From the NCBI GenBank assembly GCA_047973225.1, contig JBKEBQ010000003.1, positions 1-64,000 on the forward strand: a stretch of DNA of 64,000 nucleotides, written 5' to 3'. Numbering within the stretch: position 1 is the first letter of the stretch; every line of letters begins with the position of its first letter. This document shows positions 8,439-16,519 of the stretch, piece after piece. The notes beneath the pieces were generated by a model. That model made no database searches and was not told the origin of the DNA. It worked only from the letters and a program-made list of their open reading frames with translations. The position numbers were made by a program, and so were the translations under genes. The stretch comes from JBKEBQ01 sp047973225. GTDB taxonomy: Bacteria; Bacillota_I; Bacilli_A; Erysipelotrichales; Erysipelotrichaceae.

Positions 8439-8987
8439 CTATGCTTTCTTAGCAGCAGTCTTACCTTCTTTACGACGAACATATTCACCTTTATAGCGAA
8501 TACCCTTGCCCTTGTAAGGTTCTGGTTTTCTAACTGCTCTAATGTTTGCGGCAACTTCACCAACACGTTGTTTATCAATGCCCGAAATTTTAATTTCAGT
8601 AGCACTCACACATTCACATGTAACTCCATCTTCAATGTCGATATGAATAGGATGTGAATATCCAACAACCAATTCTAATTTTTTTCCAACTAGTTTTGAG
8701 CGAAATCCAATTCCAACTAGTTCTAATTCTTTGATGAAACCATCCGATACACCAACAATCATATTGTTCAACAATGCGCGTGTAGTACCATGCAATTGTT
8801 TTGTGTGTTTTTGCTCATTCTTACGAGCAACTTTGATAATTCCTTCCTCATTCTTAAGTTCAATTAAGTTTGAGAATTGACGAGCTAAAGTTCCTTTTGG
8901 CCCTTTAACAGTCACCTCATTCGCAGCTGAAATTGTAACCTCAACTCCAGATGGAACGGTAATCGCTTTGTTTCCGATACGTGACAT
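8439..8987 (-). CDS. rplF: 50S ribosomal protein L6
   Basis: A 182-residue L6 (MSRIGNKAITVPSGVEVTI, VGIGFRSKLVGKKLELVVG, and the C-terminal PYKGKGIRYKGEYVRRKEGK). It sits near the sarcin-ricin loop, the factor-binding site of the 50S subunit. Normal length and position. Confidence 0.97.
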   Translation of the reverse strand: MSRIGNKAITVPSGVEVTISAANEVTVKGPKGTLARQFSNLIELKNEEGIIKVARKNEQKHTKQLHGTTRALLNNMIVGVSDGFIKELELVGIGFRSKLVGKKLELVVGYSHPIHIDIEDGVTCECVSATEIKISGIDKQRVGEVAANIRAVRKPEPYKGKGIRYKGEYVRRKEGKTAAKKA

Positions 8988-9005
8988 TCTTATGTTCTCC
9001 TTTTA

Positions 9006-9401
9006 CTACCAAACGTAGGCGATAACTTCGCCACCAACGTTTTTAGCTTTTGCTTCTTTATCGGTCATCATTCCATGACTTGTAGAAATAATCGCAATAC
9101 CCAACCCATTCAATACTCTAGGTAATTTATCAGCTTTTGCATAAGCACGAAGCCCAGGTGTTGAAATTCTTTTAATACCATTGATAACCTTTTCGTTGTT
9201 GGCACCATATTTAAGCGTAACATTCATTGTTTTCTTGACATCGCCTTCCACAACAAAGTCACTAATAAATCCTTGTTCTTTCAAAATTCTAGCTATTTCA
9301 GTTTTTTCTTTACTAGCAGGCATTGCTACTGCTTCGTGACGAGCTTGAAGTCCATTACGAATTCTAGTAAGCATATCTGCAATTGGATCTGTCATAATCA
9401 T
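9006..9401 (-). CDS. rpsH: 30S ribosomal protein S8
   Basis: A 131-residue S8 (MTDPIADMLTRIRNG, STPGLRAYAKADKLP, and the C-terminal ISTSHGMMTDKEA motif). It binds the central domain of 16S rRNA and, in some bacteria, represses the spc operon. The first ATG (two codons before MTDP) is nine bases from AGGAG, so I keep it. Confidence 0.97.
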   Translation of the reverse strand: MIMTDPIADMLTRIRNGLQARHEAVAMPASKEKTEIARILKEQGFISDFVVEGDVKKTMNVTLKYGANNEKVINGIKRISTPGLRAYAKADKLPRVLNGLGIAIISTSHGMMTDKEAKAKNVGGEVIAYVW

Positions 9402-9418
9402 AATAACACTCTCCTATC

Positions 9419-9604
9419 CTACCAACTAGCCTTCTTCACTCCAGGAATTTGCCCTTTATAAGCCAATTCTCTGAAACAAATACGACATAGTTTGTATTTT
9501 CTTAAAACAGAATGAGGACGTCCACAACGTTCGCAACGTGTGTATTCACGTACTTTAAACTTTTGTGTGCGTTGCGCTTTTAATTTCATCGCTTTTTTTG
9601 CCAT
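9419..9604 (-). CDS. rpsN: 30S ribosomal protein S14, zinc-binding type Z
   Basis: A 61-residue S14 of the short zinc form: CERCGRP and CRICFREL give the CxxC-x12-CxxC zinc ribbon. It is in the 30S head beside the decoding region. Its ATG overlaps the rplE stop codon by one base (TAATG). Confidence 0.97.
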   Translation of the reverse strand: MAKKAMKLKAQRTQKFKVREYTRCERCGRPHSVLRKYKLCRICFRELAYKGQIPGVKKASW

Positions 9605-10158
9605 TAGTTTTGTCCTCCTTGCTTTCTGAACGGCATACCCATCTCTTCAAGTAGAGCTTTTGCCTCTTCATTAGTATTTGCGCTTGTTACGATAATAATA
9701 TCCATCCCACGCAATTTATTTACTTTATCATAATTAATTTCGGGAAAAATAATTTGTTCTTTAATCCCCAATGTATAGTTTCCACGTCCATCAAATGCGG
9801 TAGAAGAAACGCCTCTAAAATCTCGTACACGAGGAAGCGAAATGGATACGAGTTTATCCAAGAAGTCATACATTTTTTCACCTCTTAGAGTAACTTTACA
9901 TCCAATAATCATACCTTCTCTTAATTTGAAGTTCGCAATTGATTTTTTTGCCTTTGTCGCAATTGGCTTTTGCCCTGTAATTTGTTCAAGCTCCGCCATT
10001 GCTTCTTCCACAATTTTCGGATTTGCTACTGCTTCTCCTAGACCTATGTTGATCACAATTTTTTCAACCTTTGGAACTTCCATCATGGTTTTATATTCAA
10101 ATTTTTTCATTAAAGCAGGACTAACTTCTTTAATGAACTTTTCATTTAATCGATTCAT
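9604..10158 (-). CDS. rplE: 50S ribosomal protein L5
   Basis: A 184-residue L5 (MNRLNEKFIKEVSPALMKKF, IGQKPIATKAKKSIANFKLR-like core as QKPIATKAKKSIANF, and DFRGVSSTAFDGRGNYTLG). It binds 5S rRNA and touches the P-site tRNA. Normal length and order. Confidence 0.97.
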   Translation of the reverse strand: MNRLNEKFIKEVSPALMKKFEYKTMMEVPKVEKIVINIGLGEAVANPKIVEEAMAELEQITGQKPIATKAKKSIANFKLREGMIIGCKVTLRGEKMYDFLDKLVSISLPRVRDFRGVSSTAFDGRGNYTLGIKEQIIFPEINYDKVNKLRGMDIIIVTSANTNEEAKALLEEMGMPFRKQGGQN

Positions 10159-10170
10159 ATATGTTGCCTC

Positions 10171-10479
10171 CTACTTAATGATGGTACCTGTCTTCGTATA
10201 GACACGTACTTTCTTTCCTTTTTCTTCTATATAAGATATTCTACTTGCTACTTTTTTCTTAGCGTCATAAGCCATTACATTTGAAACATGAATTGCTGCT
10301 TCAGCTTCTGCAATTCCACCATCAGGATTTTCTTGGGTTGGCTTTAAATGTTTTTTCTTTATGTTCACACCCTCCACAATCAACTTATTCAATGACGGAA
10401 TAACATGAAGTACCTCAGCAATCGTTCCTTTGTCACGTCCTGTAATAACTTTAACTTTATCACCTTTTTTTATTCTCAC
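10171..10479 (-). CDS. rplX: 50S ribosomal protein L24
   Basis: A 102-residue L24 with the N-terminal KOW motif (IKKGDKVKVITGRDKGTIAE) and IVEGVNIKKKHLKPTQENPD. It starts 50S assembly and sits at the tunnel exit. Normal length and position between rplN and rplE. Confidence 0.97.
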   Translation of the reverse strand: MRIKKGDKVKVITGRDKGTIAEVLHVIPSLNKLIVEGVNIKKKHLKPTQENPDGGIAEAEAAIHVSNVMAYDAKKKVASRISYIEEKGKKVRVYTKTGTIIK

Positions 10480-10491
10480 AAAGTTACCTCC

Positions 10492-10860
10492 TTACAGTAC
10501 TTCTGGTGCCAAAGACACAATTTTCATAAAGTCTTTTTCACGCAATTCTCTTGCCACTGGACCAAAAATTCTGGTACCACGTGGTGTATGATCATCTTTG
10601 ATAATAACAACAGCGTTATCATCAAATTTAATATATGTCCCGTTTTCTCTACGAATTCCATATACTGTACGAACGATGACAGCTTTTACCACTTCACCCT
10701 TCTTTACCGTCCCACCAGGTGCCGCTTGTTTTACACTACATACAACAATGTCACCGATGTTACTAAATCTACGTCTACTTCCTCCAAGTCCACGAATAAC
10801 CAGAACTTCTTTCGCTCCTGTGTTGTCAGCGACGCGTAATCTACTTTCATTTGAAATCAT
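10492..10860 (-). CDS. rplN: 50S ribosomal protein L14
   Basis: A 122-residue L14 (MISNESRLRVADNTGAKEVL, KGEVVKAVIVRT, FGPVARELREKDFMKIVSLA). It forms intersubunit bridges and is the docking site of RsfS. Normal length and position. Confidence 0.97.
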   Translation of the reverse strand: MISNESRLRVADNTGAKEVLVIRGLGGSRRRFSNIGDIVVCSVKQAAPGGTVKKGEVVKAVIVRTVYGIRRENGTYIKFDDNAVVIIKDDHTPRGTRIFGPVARELREKDFMKIVSLAPEVL

Positions 10861-10877
10861 ATAATTACCTCCTCTGA

Positions 10878-11138
10878 CTAAAGCACAACAGCTTTTTCAA
10901 CAACTTTAACTAAACGGAAACGCTTTGTAGAACTTAATGGTCGTGTTTCCATAATGACTACTTTATCTCCCATTTTCGCTTCGTTGTTTTCATCGTGCGC
11001 TTTGAATTTCTTTGAATATTTAACACGTTTCCCATATAAAGGATGTGTTTTCTTAGTTTCTACAATAACCGTGATTGTTTTATCCATTTTGTCGGAAACA
11101 ACAGTTCCACGATACGTCTTACGAGTATTTCTTTCCAT
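10878..11138 (-). CDS. rpsQ: 30S ribosomal protein S17
   Basis: An 86-residue S17 with an OB fold (RKTYRGTVVSDKMDKTITV, HPLYGKRVKYSKKFKAHDE, ETRPLSSTKRFRLV). It binds 16S rRNA near helix 11. Normal length and position. Confidence 0.97.
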   Translation of the reverse strand: MERNTRKTYRGTVVSDKMDKTITVIVETKKTHPLYGKRVKYSKKFKAHDENNEAKMGDKVVIMETRPLSSTKRFRLVKVVEKAVVL

Positions 11139-11152
11139 ATCACATCATCCTC

Positions 11153-11353
11153 CTATTCTTTGATTTCACGAGTTCTTTCACCCATGATTGTCTTGATACG
11201 TGCAATTGTCTTTTTTACATCTCTCATACGAGCACTATTTTCTAACTGCCCTGTAGCTTGTTGAAAACGAAGTGTAAATAATTCTTCTTTTAGTGTATCG
11301 ATATCTTTTAGTAATTCATCATTACTTTTCTCTCTAATTTCTTTTGCTAACAT
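11153..11353 (-). CDS. rpmC: 50S ribosomal protein L29
   Basis: A 66-residue two-helix L29 (AKEIREKSNDELLKDIDTLK, ELFTLRFQQATGQLENSARM). It is at the peptide exit next to L23. Normal length and position. Confidence 0.96.
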   Translation of the reverse strand: MLAKEIREKSNDELLKDIDTLKEELFTLRFQQATGQLENSARMRDVKKTIARIKTIMGERTREIKE

Positions 11354-11357
11354 AAGA

Positions 11358-11771
11358 TTATTTTACCTCCTTTTTCACAAATTTACATTTTACTGGCAAT
11401 TTGTGTGCTGCTAAACGAAACGCTTCACGTGCAACCTCTTCTGGTACACCTGCAATTTCAAACATAATACGTCCTGGATTTACAACTGCTACCCAACTAT
11501 CAGGAGCCCCTTTACCACTACCCATACGTACTTCTAGTGGCTTCTTTGTTCTTGCTAAGTGAGGGAAGATTTTAATCCAAACTTTCCCACCACGTTTCAT
11601 ATAACGAGTCATCGCAACACGAGCCGCTTCGATTTGACGGTTACTTATATAATTTCCTGTATCCGCCATCAAACCATATTCACCAAAGGCAATTTCACGG
11701 CCGGCTTTCGCACGTCCATCATAGCTTACACGGTGTGGTTTTCTATATTTTGTTCTTTTAGGCATCAACAT
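11358..11771 (-). CDS. rplP: 50S ribosomal protein L16
   Basis: A 137-residue L16 (MPKRTKYRKPHRVSYDGRAK, ARVAMTRYMKRGGKVWIKIF, PLEVRMGSGKGAPDSWVAVV). It helps place the aminoacyl-tRNA at the peptidyl-transferase centre. The first ATG (11771) is nine bases from GGAGG inside the end of rpsC; the second, two codons on, is 15 away, so the first is chosen. Confidence 0.97.
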   Translation of the reverse strand: MLMPKRTKYRKPHRVSYDGRAKAGREIAFGEYGLMADTGNYISNRQIEAARVAMTRYMKRGGKVWIKIFPHLARTKKPLEVRMGSGKGAPDSWVAVVNPGRIMFEIAGVPEEVAREAFRLAAHKLPVKCKFVKKEVK

Positions 11772-11773
11772 GA

Positions 11774-12574
11774 CTACTTACCTCCTTCACTACCTGCTGC
11801 ACCAGCTTTAGGCGCATCTGTTTTCGCAGTTTGTGCTTGTGTAGGGCGGTTATTGTTTCTTGGGCGATTGTTATTACGACGGTTGTTACGACGACGATCG
11901 CGCATATCTACCTTTGGTGCTTCTGGTTCTTTTACCATTTCTCCTGGCAATACTTCACCACGGCAAATCCAAACCTTAACTCCCAAACGCCCGTATTGTG
12001 TTGCTGCTTCTTCCCAAGCATAATCAATGTCCGCACGAAGTGTATGTAAGGGAACGTTTCCTTCACTATACCCTTCTGTTCGTGCCATATCAGCTCCACC
12101 TAAACGACCTGATACTGCAGTTTTGATTCCTTTTGCACCTGCTCTCATTGTTTGTTGAATTGCACGTTTTTGCGCAGTTCTAAATGAAGCACGATTTTCC
12201 AATTGATCCGCAATGTTTCGTGCAACCAATTTTGCATCTACATATGGATTCGCAATTTCTAACACTTTAATATAAATGGTTTTCTTCTTCGTTAATTTCA
12301 CCAACGCTTTTTTCAAACGTTCAACGTTTTCGCCACCATTTCCACCAATTACCATTCCTGGCATTGCGGTTCTAATCAATACATTAACACGATCTTTTGT
12401 TCTTTCAATTTCAACTCTAGAGACAGATGCGCTCTTAAGTTCTTGAAATAAATATTCACGAATTTTTACGTCTTCTAATAATAAATCAGCATAGTCTTTT
12501 TCAGCGAACCATCTTGATTCCCAATCACGAATAATACCAACTCTCAATCCTATTGGACTTACTTTTTGACCCAT
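11774..12574 (-). CDS. rpsC: 30S ribosomal protein S3 with extended Asn/Arg-rich C-terminus
   Basis: A 266-residue S3; about 210-220 is usual. The N-terminal KH domain and the C-terminal domain are normal (MGQKVSPIGLRVGIIRDWES, GMVIGGNGGENVERLKKAL, GVKVWICRGEVLP). After about residue 220 a tail follows with RDRRRNNRRNNNRPRNNNRP and an Ala/Gly ending. S3 forms the helicase-like mRNA entry pore with S4 and S5. The S5 here has a similar tail at its other end. Confidence 0.97.
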   Translation of the reverse strand: MGQKVSPIGLRVGIIRDWESRWFAEKDYADLLLEDVKIREYLFQELKSASVSRVEIERTKDRVNVLIRTAMPGMVIGGNGGENVERLKKALVKLTKKKTIYIKVLEIANPYVDAKLVARNIADQLENRASFRTAQKRAIQQTMRAGAKGIKTAVSGRLGGADMARTEGYSEGNVPLHTLRADIDYAWEEAATQYGRLGVKVWICRGEVLPGEMVKEPEAPKVDMRDRRRNNRRNNNRPRNNNRPTQAQTAKTDAPKAGAAGSEGGK

Positions 12575-12584
12575 GAGCTACCTC

Positions 12585-12920
12585 CTATTCTCTTTCCGCC
12601 ACAACAACGCTGATGTGACTTGTACGTTTATGGATTGCACTTGCAGACCCTTTCGCACGTGGCATAAACCTTTTCAATGTTACGCTCTCATCTGCATAAC
12701 ATACTTTTACAAATAATTTTTCTTCATCTAAATCATGGTTATTTACAGCATTTGCTACTGCTGAGTTTAACACTTTCCCTGCTGCTTCCGCTGCAAAGTT
12801 TGGTGTGAAACGCAAAATAGCTGCTGCTTCTTCTACATCTTTTCCACGGATTAAGTCAAGAACAAGTCTTGCTTTTCTAGGCGGAACACGTAGTGTTTTC
12901 GCGGTTGCTTTAACTTCCAT
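12585..12920 (-). CDS. rplV: 50S ribosomal protein L22
   Basis: A 111-residue L22 (KATAKTLRVPPRKARLVLDL, GKDVEEAAAILRFTPNFAAE, and the loop PRAKGSASAIHKRTSHISV, which lines the exit tunnel). Normal length and position. Confidence 0.97.
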   Translation of the reverse strand: MEVKATAKTLRVPPRKARLVLDLIRGKDVEEAAAILRFTPNFAAEAAGKVLNSAVANAVNNHDLDEEKLFVKVCYADESVTLKRFMPRAKGSASAIHKRTSHISVVVAERE

Positions 12921-12934
12921 TGGTGTATCCTCCT

Positions 12935-13210
12935 CTATCTAGCTTTCTTGTCATCGTTTCCATGACCTGTATATTTTCTTGTTGGCACAAACTCACCAAG
13001 CTTGTGACCTACCATATCTTCCGTAACAAACACTGGAAGGTGTTCTTTACCATTGTAAACGGCAAATGTGTGTTCCACGAATTGTGGGAAAATAGTTGAT
13101 CTACGAGACCAAGTTTTAATAACTTCTTTTTTTCCAGACGCATTCACTGCTTCCACTTTCTTCATTAAGTGATCATCACAGAATGGTCCCTTTTTAAGAC
13201 TACGACTCAT
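12935..13210 (-). CDS. rpsS: 30S ribosomal protein S19
   Basis: A 91-residue S19 (MSRSLKKGPFCDDHLMKKVE, TWSRRSTIFPQFVEHTFAVY, VGHKLGEFVPTRKYTGHG). It is in the 30S head with S13. Normal length and position. Confidence 0.97.
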   Translation of the reverse strand: MSRSLKKGPFCDDHLMKKVEAVNASGKKEVIKTWSRRSTIFPQFVEHTFAVYNGKEHLPVFVTEDMVGHKLGEFVPTRKYTGHGNDDKKAR

Positions 13211-13227
13211 TGTTTTTCCTCCTTTGC

Positions 13228-14061
13228 CTATTTACTTCCACGTCTTCTTACGATAAGACGATCTGATTGATTTTTCTTTTTACGTGTAACAACACCCATA
13301 GCTTTTTTACCCCATGGTGTCATTGGTGATTTTCTACCAATTGGTGAGCGACCTTCCCCACCACCATGCGGGTGATCGTTTGGATTCATAACCGAACCAC
13401 GAACCGTTGGACGAATTCCCATCCAACGAGAACGACCAGCTTTTCCAATGTTGATCAAACTATGATCACCATTGCCGACAACACCAATCGTTGCACGGCA
13501 GTTTGCCAATACTTTACGAACTTCACCAGAAGCCAAACGTAATGTTACATACTTTTCTTCAATCCCTAAGATTTGTGCAGAGACTCCAGCAGATCTTGCC
13601 AATTGACCACCTTTACCAGGTTTCAATTCTACATTATGAACGGTAGTTCCTTCAGGAATATCCTTCATTTCAAGCGTATTTCCAACTTTAATATCAGATC
13701 CTTCTCCTGATTGAAGTTTCATTCCCACTTCCAATCCTTTTGGTGCTAAGATATATCTTTTTTCACCATCAGCATAATGAAGAAGGGCAATGTTTGCTGA
13801 TCGGTTAGGATCATATTCAATCGTTGCTACACTAGCTGGAATCCCATCTTTATTTCTTTTAAAATCAATAATTCTATATAGTCTTTTATGACCCCCACCT
13901 TGATGGCGAGTTGTAATATGTCCTTCGTTGTTACGACCAGCATTTTTTCCTAAGCGTTCTGTTAGGCTTTTTTCTGGTGTTGAAGTTGTAATTTCTTCAA
14001 ACGTAAGACCGCTCATTCCACGACGTCCAGGTGTGGTTGGCTTATATGTCTTAATACCCAT
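13228..14061 (-). CDS. rplB: 50S ribosomal protein L2
   Basis: A 277-residue L2 with the OB and SH3-like domains (MGIKTYKPTTPGRRGMSGL, KRNKDGIPASVATIEYDPNR, and the C-terminal VMNPNDHPHGGGEGRSPIG, whose His is near the peptidyl-transferase centre). Normal length and position. A 53-bp gap separates it from rplW. Confidence 0.98.
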   Translation of the reverse strand: MGIKTYKPTTPGRRGMSGLTFEEITTSTPEKSLTERLGKNAGRNNEGHITTRHQGGGHKRLYRIIDFKRNKDGIPASVATIEYDPNRSANIALLHYADGEKRYILAPKGLEVGMKLQSGEGSDIKVGNTLEMKDIPEGTTVHNVELKPGKGGQLARSAGVSAQILGIEEKYVTLRLASGEVRKVLANCRATIGVVGNGDHSLINIGKAGRSRWMGIRPTVRGSVMNPNDHPHGGGEGRSPIGRKSPMTPWGKKAMGVVTRKKKNQSDRLIVRRRGSK

Positions 14062-14114
14062 GTGTTCTCCTCCTACGCAATTTTACGAGAAATAGCGTGA
14101 TTCTTCTCGATTCC

Positions 14115-14408
14115 TTATTTTGTTTCGCCAAACAAGTTAATTTCTTGACCTTCTGCTAAAGAAATAATCGCTTTACGAATGGCATTTGTTGTTCCTTCGT
14201 ATTTCCCCATTTTCTTTGCTTTAGGACGAACATTCATAATGTTTACTTTCTTTACTTTCACATTGAAGATCTCTTCAACGGCAAGTTTTACTTCTGTTTT
14301 GTTTGAATGTTTGGCAACTTCAAATGTAATTTTATTTTCGTTGTCCATACCTTTCATTGTTTTTTCCGTGATAATTGGACGGATAATAACATCTCTTGCA
14401 TTCTTCAT
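14115..14408 (-). CDS. rplW: 50S ribosomal protein L23
   Basis: A 97-residue L23 (ARDVIIRPIITEKTMKGMDN, KTEVKLAVEEIFNVKVKKVN, PKAKKMGKYEGTTNAIRKAI). It is the tunnel-exit docking site for trigger factor and SRP. The ATG overlaps the rplD stop by one base. Confidence 0.97.
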   Translation of the reverse strand: MKNARDVIIRPIITEKTMKGMDNENKITFEVAKHSNKTEVKLAVEEIFNVKVKKVNIMNVRPKAKKMGKYEGTTNAIRKAIISLAEGQEINLFGETK

Positions 14409-15040
14409 TATGCTAATACCTCCTCAACACGTTTCAAAGCAGCTTCTGTAAATACGACATTGTTTGAATTTACTAAATCATATACATTGATACCATCAGC
14501 TGACAGCATCATCACAGTATCAATGTTTCGCATTGATAAATACGCATTTTCAAATGCTTCATCAACATCTACAACAAATACCGTTTTTCTTGGAGCCTTA
14601 ATTGCTTCTATAATTTGTTTGAAATCTTTTGTTTTTGGTGAAGCAAGATCTAACTTATCAATCACCATCAATTCTTTATCCAATACTTTTTCAGACAATA
14701 CTGATTTCAAAGCTAATCTTCTAACTTTTTTATTTAAGGAATATGCATAACTTCTTGGAGTTGGTCCAAAGACCGTTCCACCACCGCGCCATTGAGGAGA
14801 GCGAATCGACCCTTGACGAGCTCTACCTGTTCCTTTTTGACGGAAAGGTTTACGCCCTCCGCCTCGTACTTCGGTGCGATTTTTTACATCATGAGTACCT
14901 TGCCGTTTGCTAGCTTGTTGCATAACGATAGCATCAAAAATTACTTGTTGATTAGGTTCAATCCCAAAGATTGCATCATGCAAGGTAATATCTTTTATTT
15001 TCTTACCTTCTTGGTTAATAACACTTACTTTATTAGCCAT
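14408..15040 (-). CDS. rplD: 50S ribosomal protein L4
   Basis: A 210-residue L4 (QQASKRQGTHDVKNRTEVRG and GGRKPFRQKGTGRARQGSIR form the tunnel loop). In several bacteria L4 represses the S10 operon by binding its leader. It would be the candidate regulator for the structured leader at 16,160-16,279. Normal length and position. Confidence 0.97.
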   Translation of the reverse strand: MANKVSVINQEGKKIKDITLHDAIFGIEPNQQVIFDAIVMQQASKRQGTHDVKNRTEVRGGGRKPFRQKGTGRARQGSIRSPQWRGGGTVFGPTPRSYAYSLNKKVRRLALKSVLSEKVLDKELMVIDKLDLASPKTKDFKQIIEAIKAPRKTVFVVDVDEAFENAYLSMRNIDTVMMLSADGINVYDLVNSNNVVFTEAALKRVEEVLA

Positions 15041-15043
15041 CTT

Positions 15044-15844
15044 TTATTCCTCCTCGCTCGCAGACGTTTGTGTTGTCGCTTCCACAACTTCTGGTGTTTC
15101 TGTTACTGTTTTTTCTACTGCAACTTCTTCAACAACTTCCTCTGCAACCTTTTCTTCTACTTCTTCTACATAAGAAATTAAAGTCTTCGCTTCCACTTTA
15201 TCTTCTTTAATTGAAGTTTTTACAACAACCAACCCTTTTTTAGGTCCAGGAACATTTCCTTTTACTAATAAGTAGTTTGCTTTTGTATCTACTTTGATGA
15301 TTTCTAAATTTTGGTTTGTGGTAGCATATCCACCTTCTTGTCCAGCCATCACAGTACCTTTATCAATCTTACCCTTACGAGATGTAATCCCACCTGTAGC
15401 GAGTGATCCAATATGTCTATGGTGTCCAGACCCGTGTGACATGGGTCCAAGTTTCGCATTATTACGAACAATCGTTCCCATGAAACCTTTTCCTTTTGAT
15501 ATCCCTGAAACATCCACCATGTCTCCAGCTTCGAAAATATCAACACCTACACTATCACCAACTTCATAGTTGAACATTTCATTTCCACGAAGTTCTCTAG
15601 CAAAGCGTTTTGGTCCTGTTTTGGCTTTTGCAGCATGTCCTTTACTAGCTTTTGTAGCACGTTGTTCTTTCACGTCTTCAAATCCCAATTGAACTGCTTC
15701 ATAACCATCTACTTCTTTTGTTTTCTTTTGTAATACAATATTTGGTGTCGCCTCAACAACTGTTACTGGAATTAATACTCCATCTTCAGTGAAAACTTGA
15801 GTCATACCAATTTTGCGTCCTAATATACCTTTCATCGTTTCCAC
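15044..15844 (-). CDS. rplC: 50S ribosomal protein L3 with acidic C-terminal tail
   Basis: A 266-residue L3; about 210 is usual. The core is normal (MKGILGRKIGMTQVFTEDG, GSGHHRHIGSLATGGITSRK). From about residue 220 an acidic, Val/Thr/Glu-rich tail is added (VEEVEEKVAEEVVEEVAVEK and on, ending ASEEE). The tail is opposite in charge to those of S3 and S5. The frame is open without interruption, so it is not a frameshift artefact that I can see. Confidence 0.97.
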   Translation of the reverse strand: METMKGILGRKIGMTQVFTEDGVLIPVTVVEATPNIVLQKKTKEVDGYEAVQLGFEDVKEQRATKASKGHAAKAKTGPKRFARELRGNEMFNYEVGDSVGVDIFEAGDMVDVSGISKGKGFMGTIVRNNAKLGPMSHGSGHHRHIGSLATGGITSRKGKIDKGTVMAGQEGGYATTNQNLEIIKVDTKANYLLVKGNVPGPKKGLVVVKTSIKEDKVEAKTLISYVEEVEEKVAEEVVEEVAVEKTVTETPEVVEATTQTSASEEE

Positions 15845-15847
15845 CTC

Positions 15848-16159
15848 CTATAACTTAATCTCGATGTCAACACCACTAGGCAATTCCAATCTCTGCAATG
15901 AATCAATTGTTTCTGCACTAGGTCCAACGATCTCAATTAAACGCTTGTGAGTTCTCACTTCAAATTGCTCACGCGAATCTTTATACTTATGTACCGCACG
16001 CAAGATCGTTACAACTTGCTTTTCAGTTGGTAGTGGTACTGGTCCAACAATTTTTTGAGCACCGTGAGATTGTGCCGATTTTACGATCTTTTCTGCACTC
16101 GCATCCAAGATTCTGTGTTCATACGCTTTTAGTCTAATGCGCACACTGTTTTTTGCCAT
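15848..16159 (-). CDS. rpsJ: 30S ribosomal protein S10
   Basis: A 103-residue S10/NusE (RIRLKAYEHRILDASAEKIV, GPVPLPTEKQVVTILRAVHK, LPSGVDIEIKL). It acts in the 30S head and also in antitermination with NusB. First gene of the super-operon, behind a leader and a consensus promoter. AAGGAG precedes the ATG. Confidence 0.98.
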   Translation of the reverse strand: MAKNSVRIRLKAYEHRILDASAEKIVKSAQSHGAQKIVGPVPLPTEKQVVTILRAVHKYKDSREQFEVRTHKRLIEIVGPSAETIDSLQRLELPSGVDIEIKL

Positions 16160-16279
16160 GATTTAGCTCCTTCCATCTATAATGATTTATAGACTCGCTC
16201 CATGTGAATTCCCTGACTCCCTTGCGTCCATGACAACGCTTATCGGTGTGTCAGCAACCTCGCACTTCATTGCGGTCAC
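16160..16279 (-). promoter_or_regulatory. Structured leader of the S10 operon
   Basis: About 120 bases lie between the predicted start of transcription and rpsJ. The stretch is GC-richer than flanking intergenic DNA and holds GAGGTTGCTGACACACC, a motif I associate with Firmicute rpsJ leaders. It also holds several self-complementary segments. Such leaders are bound by a ribosomal protein (L4 in the best-known cases). The assignment is by motif and position only. Confidence 0.55.
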
Positions 16280-16285
16280 GAATTG

Positions 16286-16314
16286 ATTATACCCTTTATT
16301 TATCGGCATTGCAA
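16286..16314 (-). promoter_or_regulatory. Promoter of the S10-spc-alpha super-operon
   Basis: Minus strand: -35 TTGCAA (16309-16314), 17-bp spacer, -10 TATAAT (16286-16291). A near-perfect housekeeping sigma promoter. Confidence 0.88.
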
Positions 16315-16348
16315 GAATTTTTTAGATTTTCGTAATCCTCTTCTATTA

Positions 16349-16416
16349 TAAAATGAAGATGGCATTATAAACGAACACATTTGGGCGAATTTAATTAGAT
16401 TAGGTATATAAAAAAG
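16349..16416 (-). repeat. Two-block module upstream of the S10 promoter (copy 1)
   Basis: Block a (16349-16376) matches 27571-27598 at 27 of 28 bases, and block b (16397-16416) matches 27620-27639 at 20 of 20. The blocks are separated by 20-21 unrelated bases. In both places the near edge of block a lies exactly 34 bp from a -35 box. On the minus strand block a contains TATAAT. See findings. Confidence 0.8.
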
Positions 16417-16475
16417 GTTCCAGATCATCTATCATCGAGGTTGTTAAACCTCAACAAAAACCATCTAGAACCTTT
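16413..16475 (-). terminator. Large stem-loop before the S10 promoter
   Basis: On the minus strand AAAGGTTCTAGAT pairs with ATCTGGAACCTTT (one mismatch) around an inner hairpin GAGGTTTAACAACCTC, followed by a T run. It probably ends transcription coming from the decayed gene at 16520-16675. Confidence 0.6.
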
Positions 16476-16519
16476 AAACATTAACAAATATACTGAACAG
16501 TTCGTTATAAAACCGTTAT

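Noticed and set aside
9006..9401. S8-binding repressor site within the spc operon
   Set aside because: I looked near rplE and rpsH for a helix like the 16S rRNA S8 site and saw nothing convincing.
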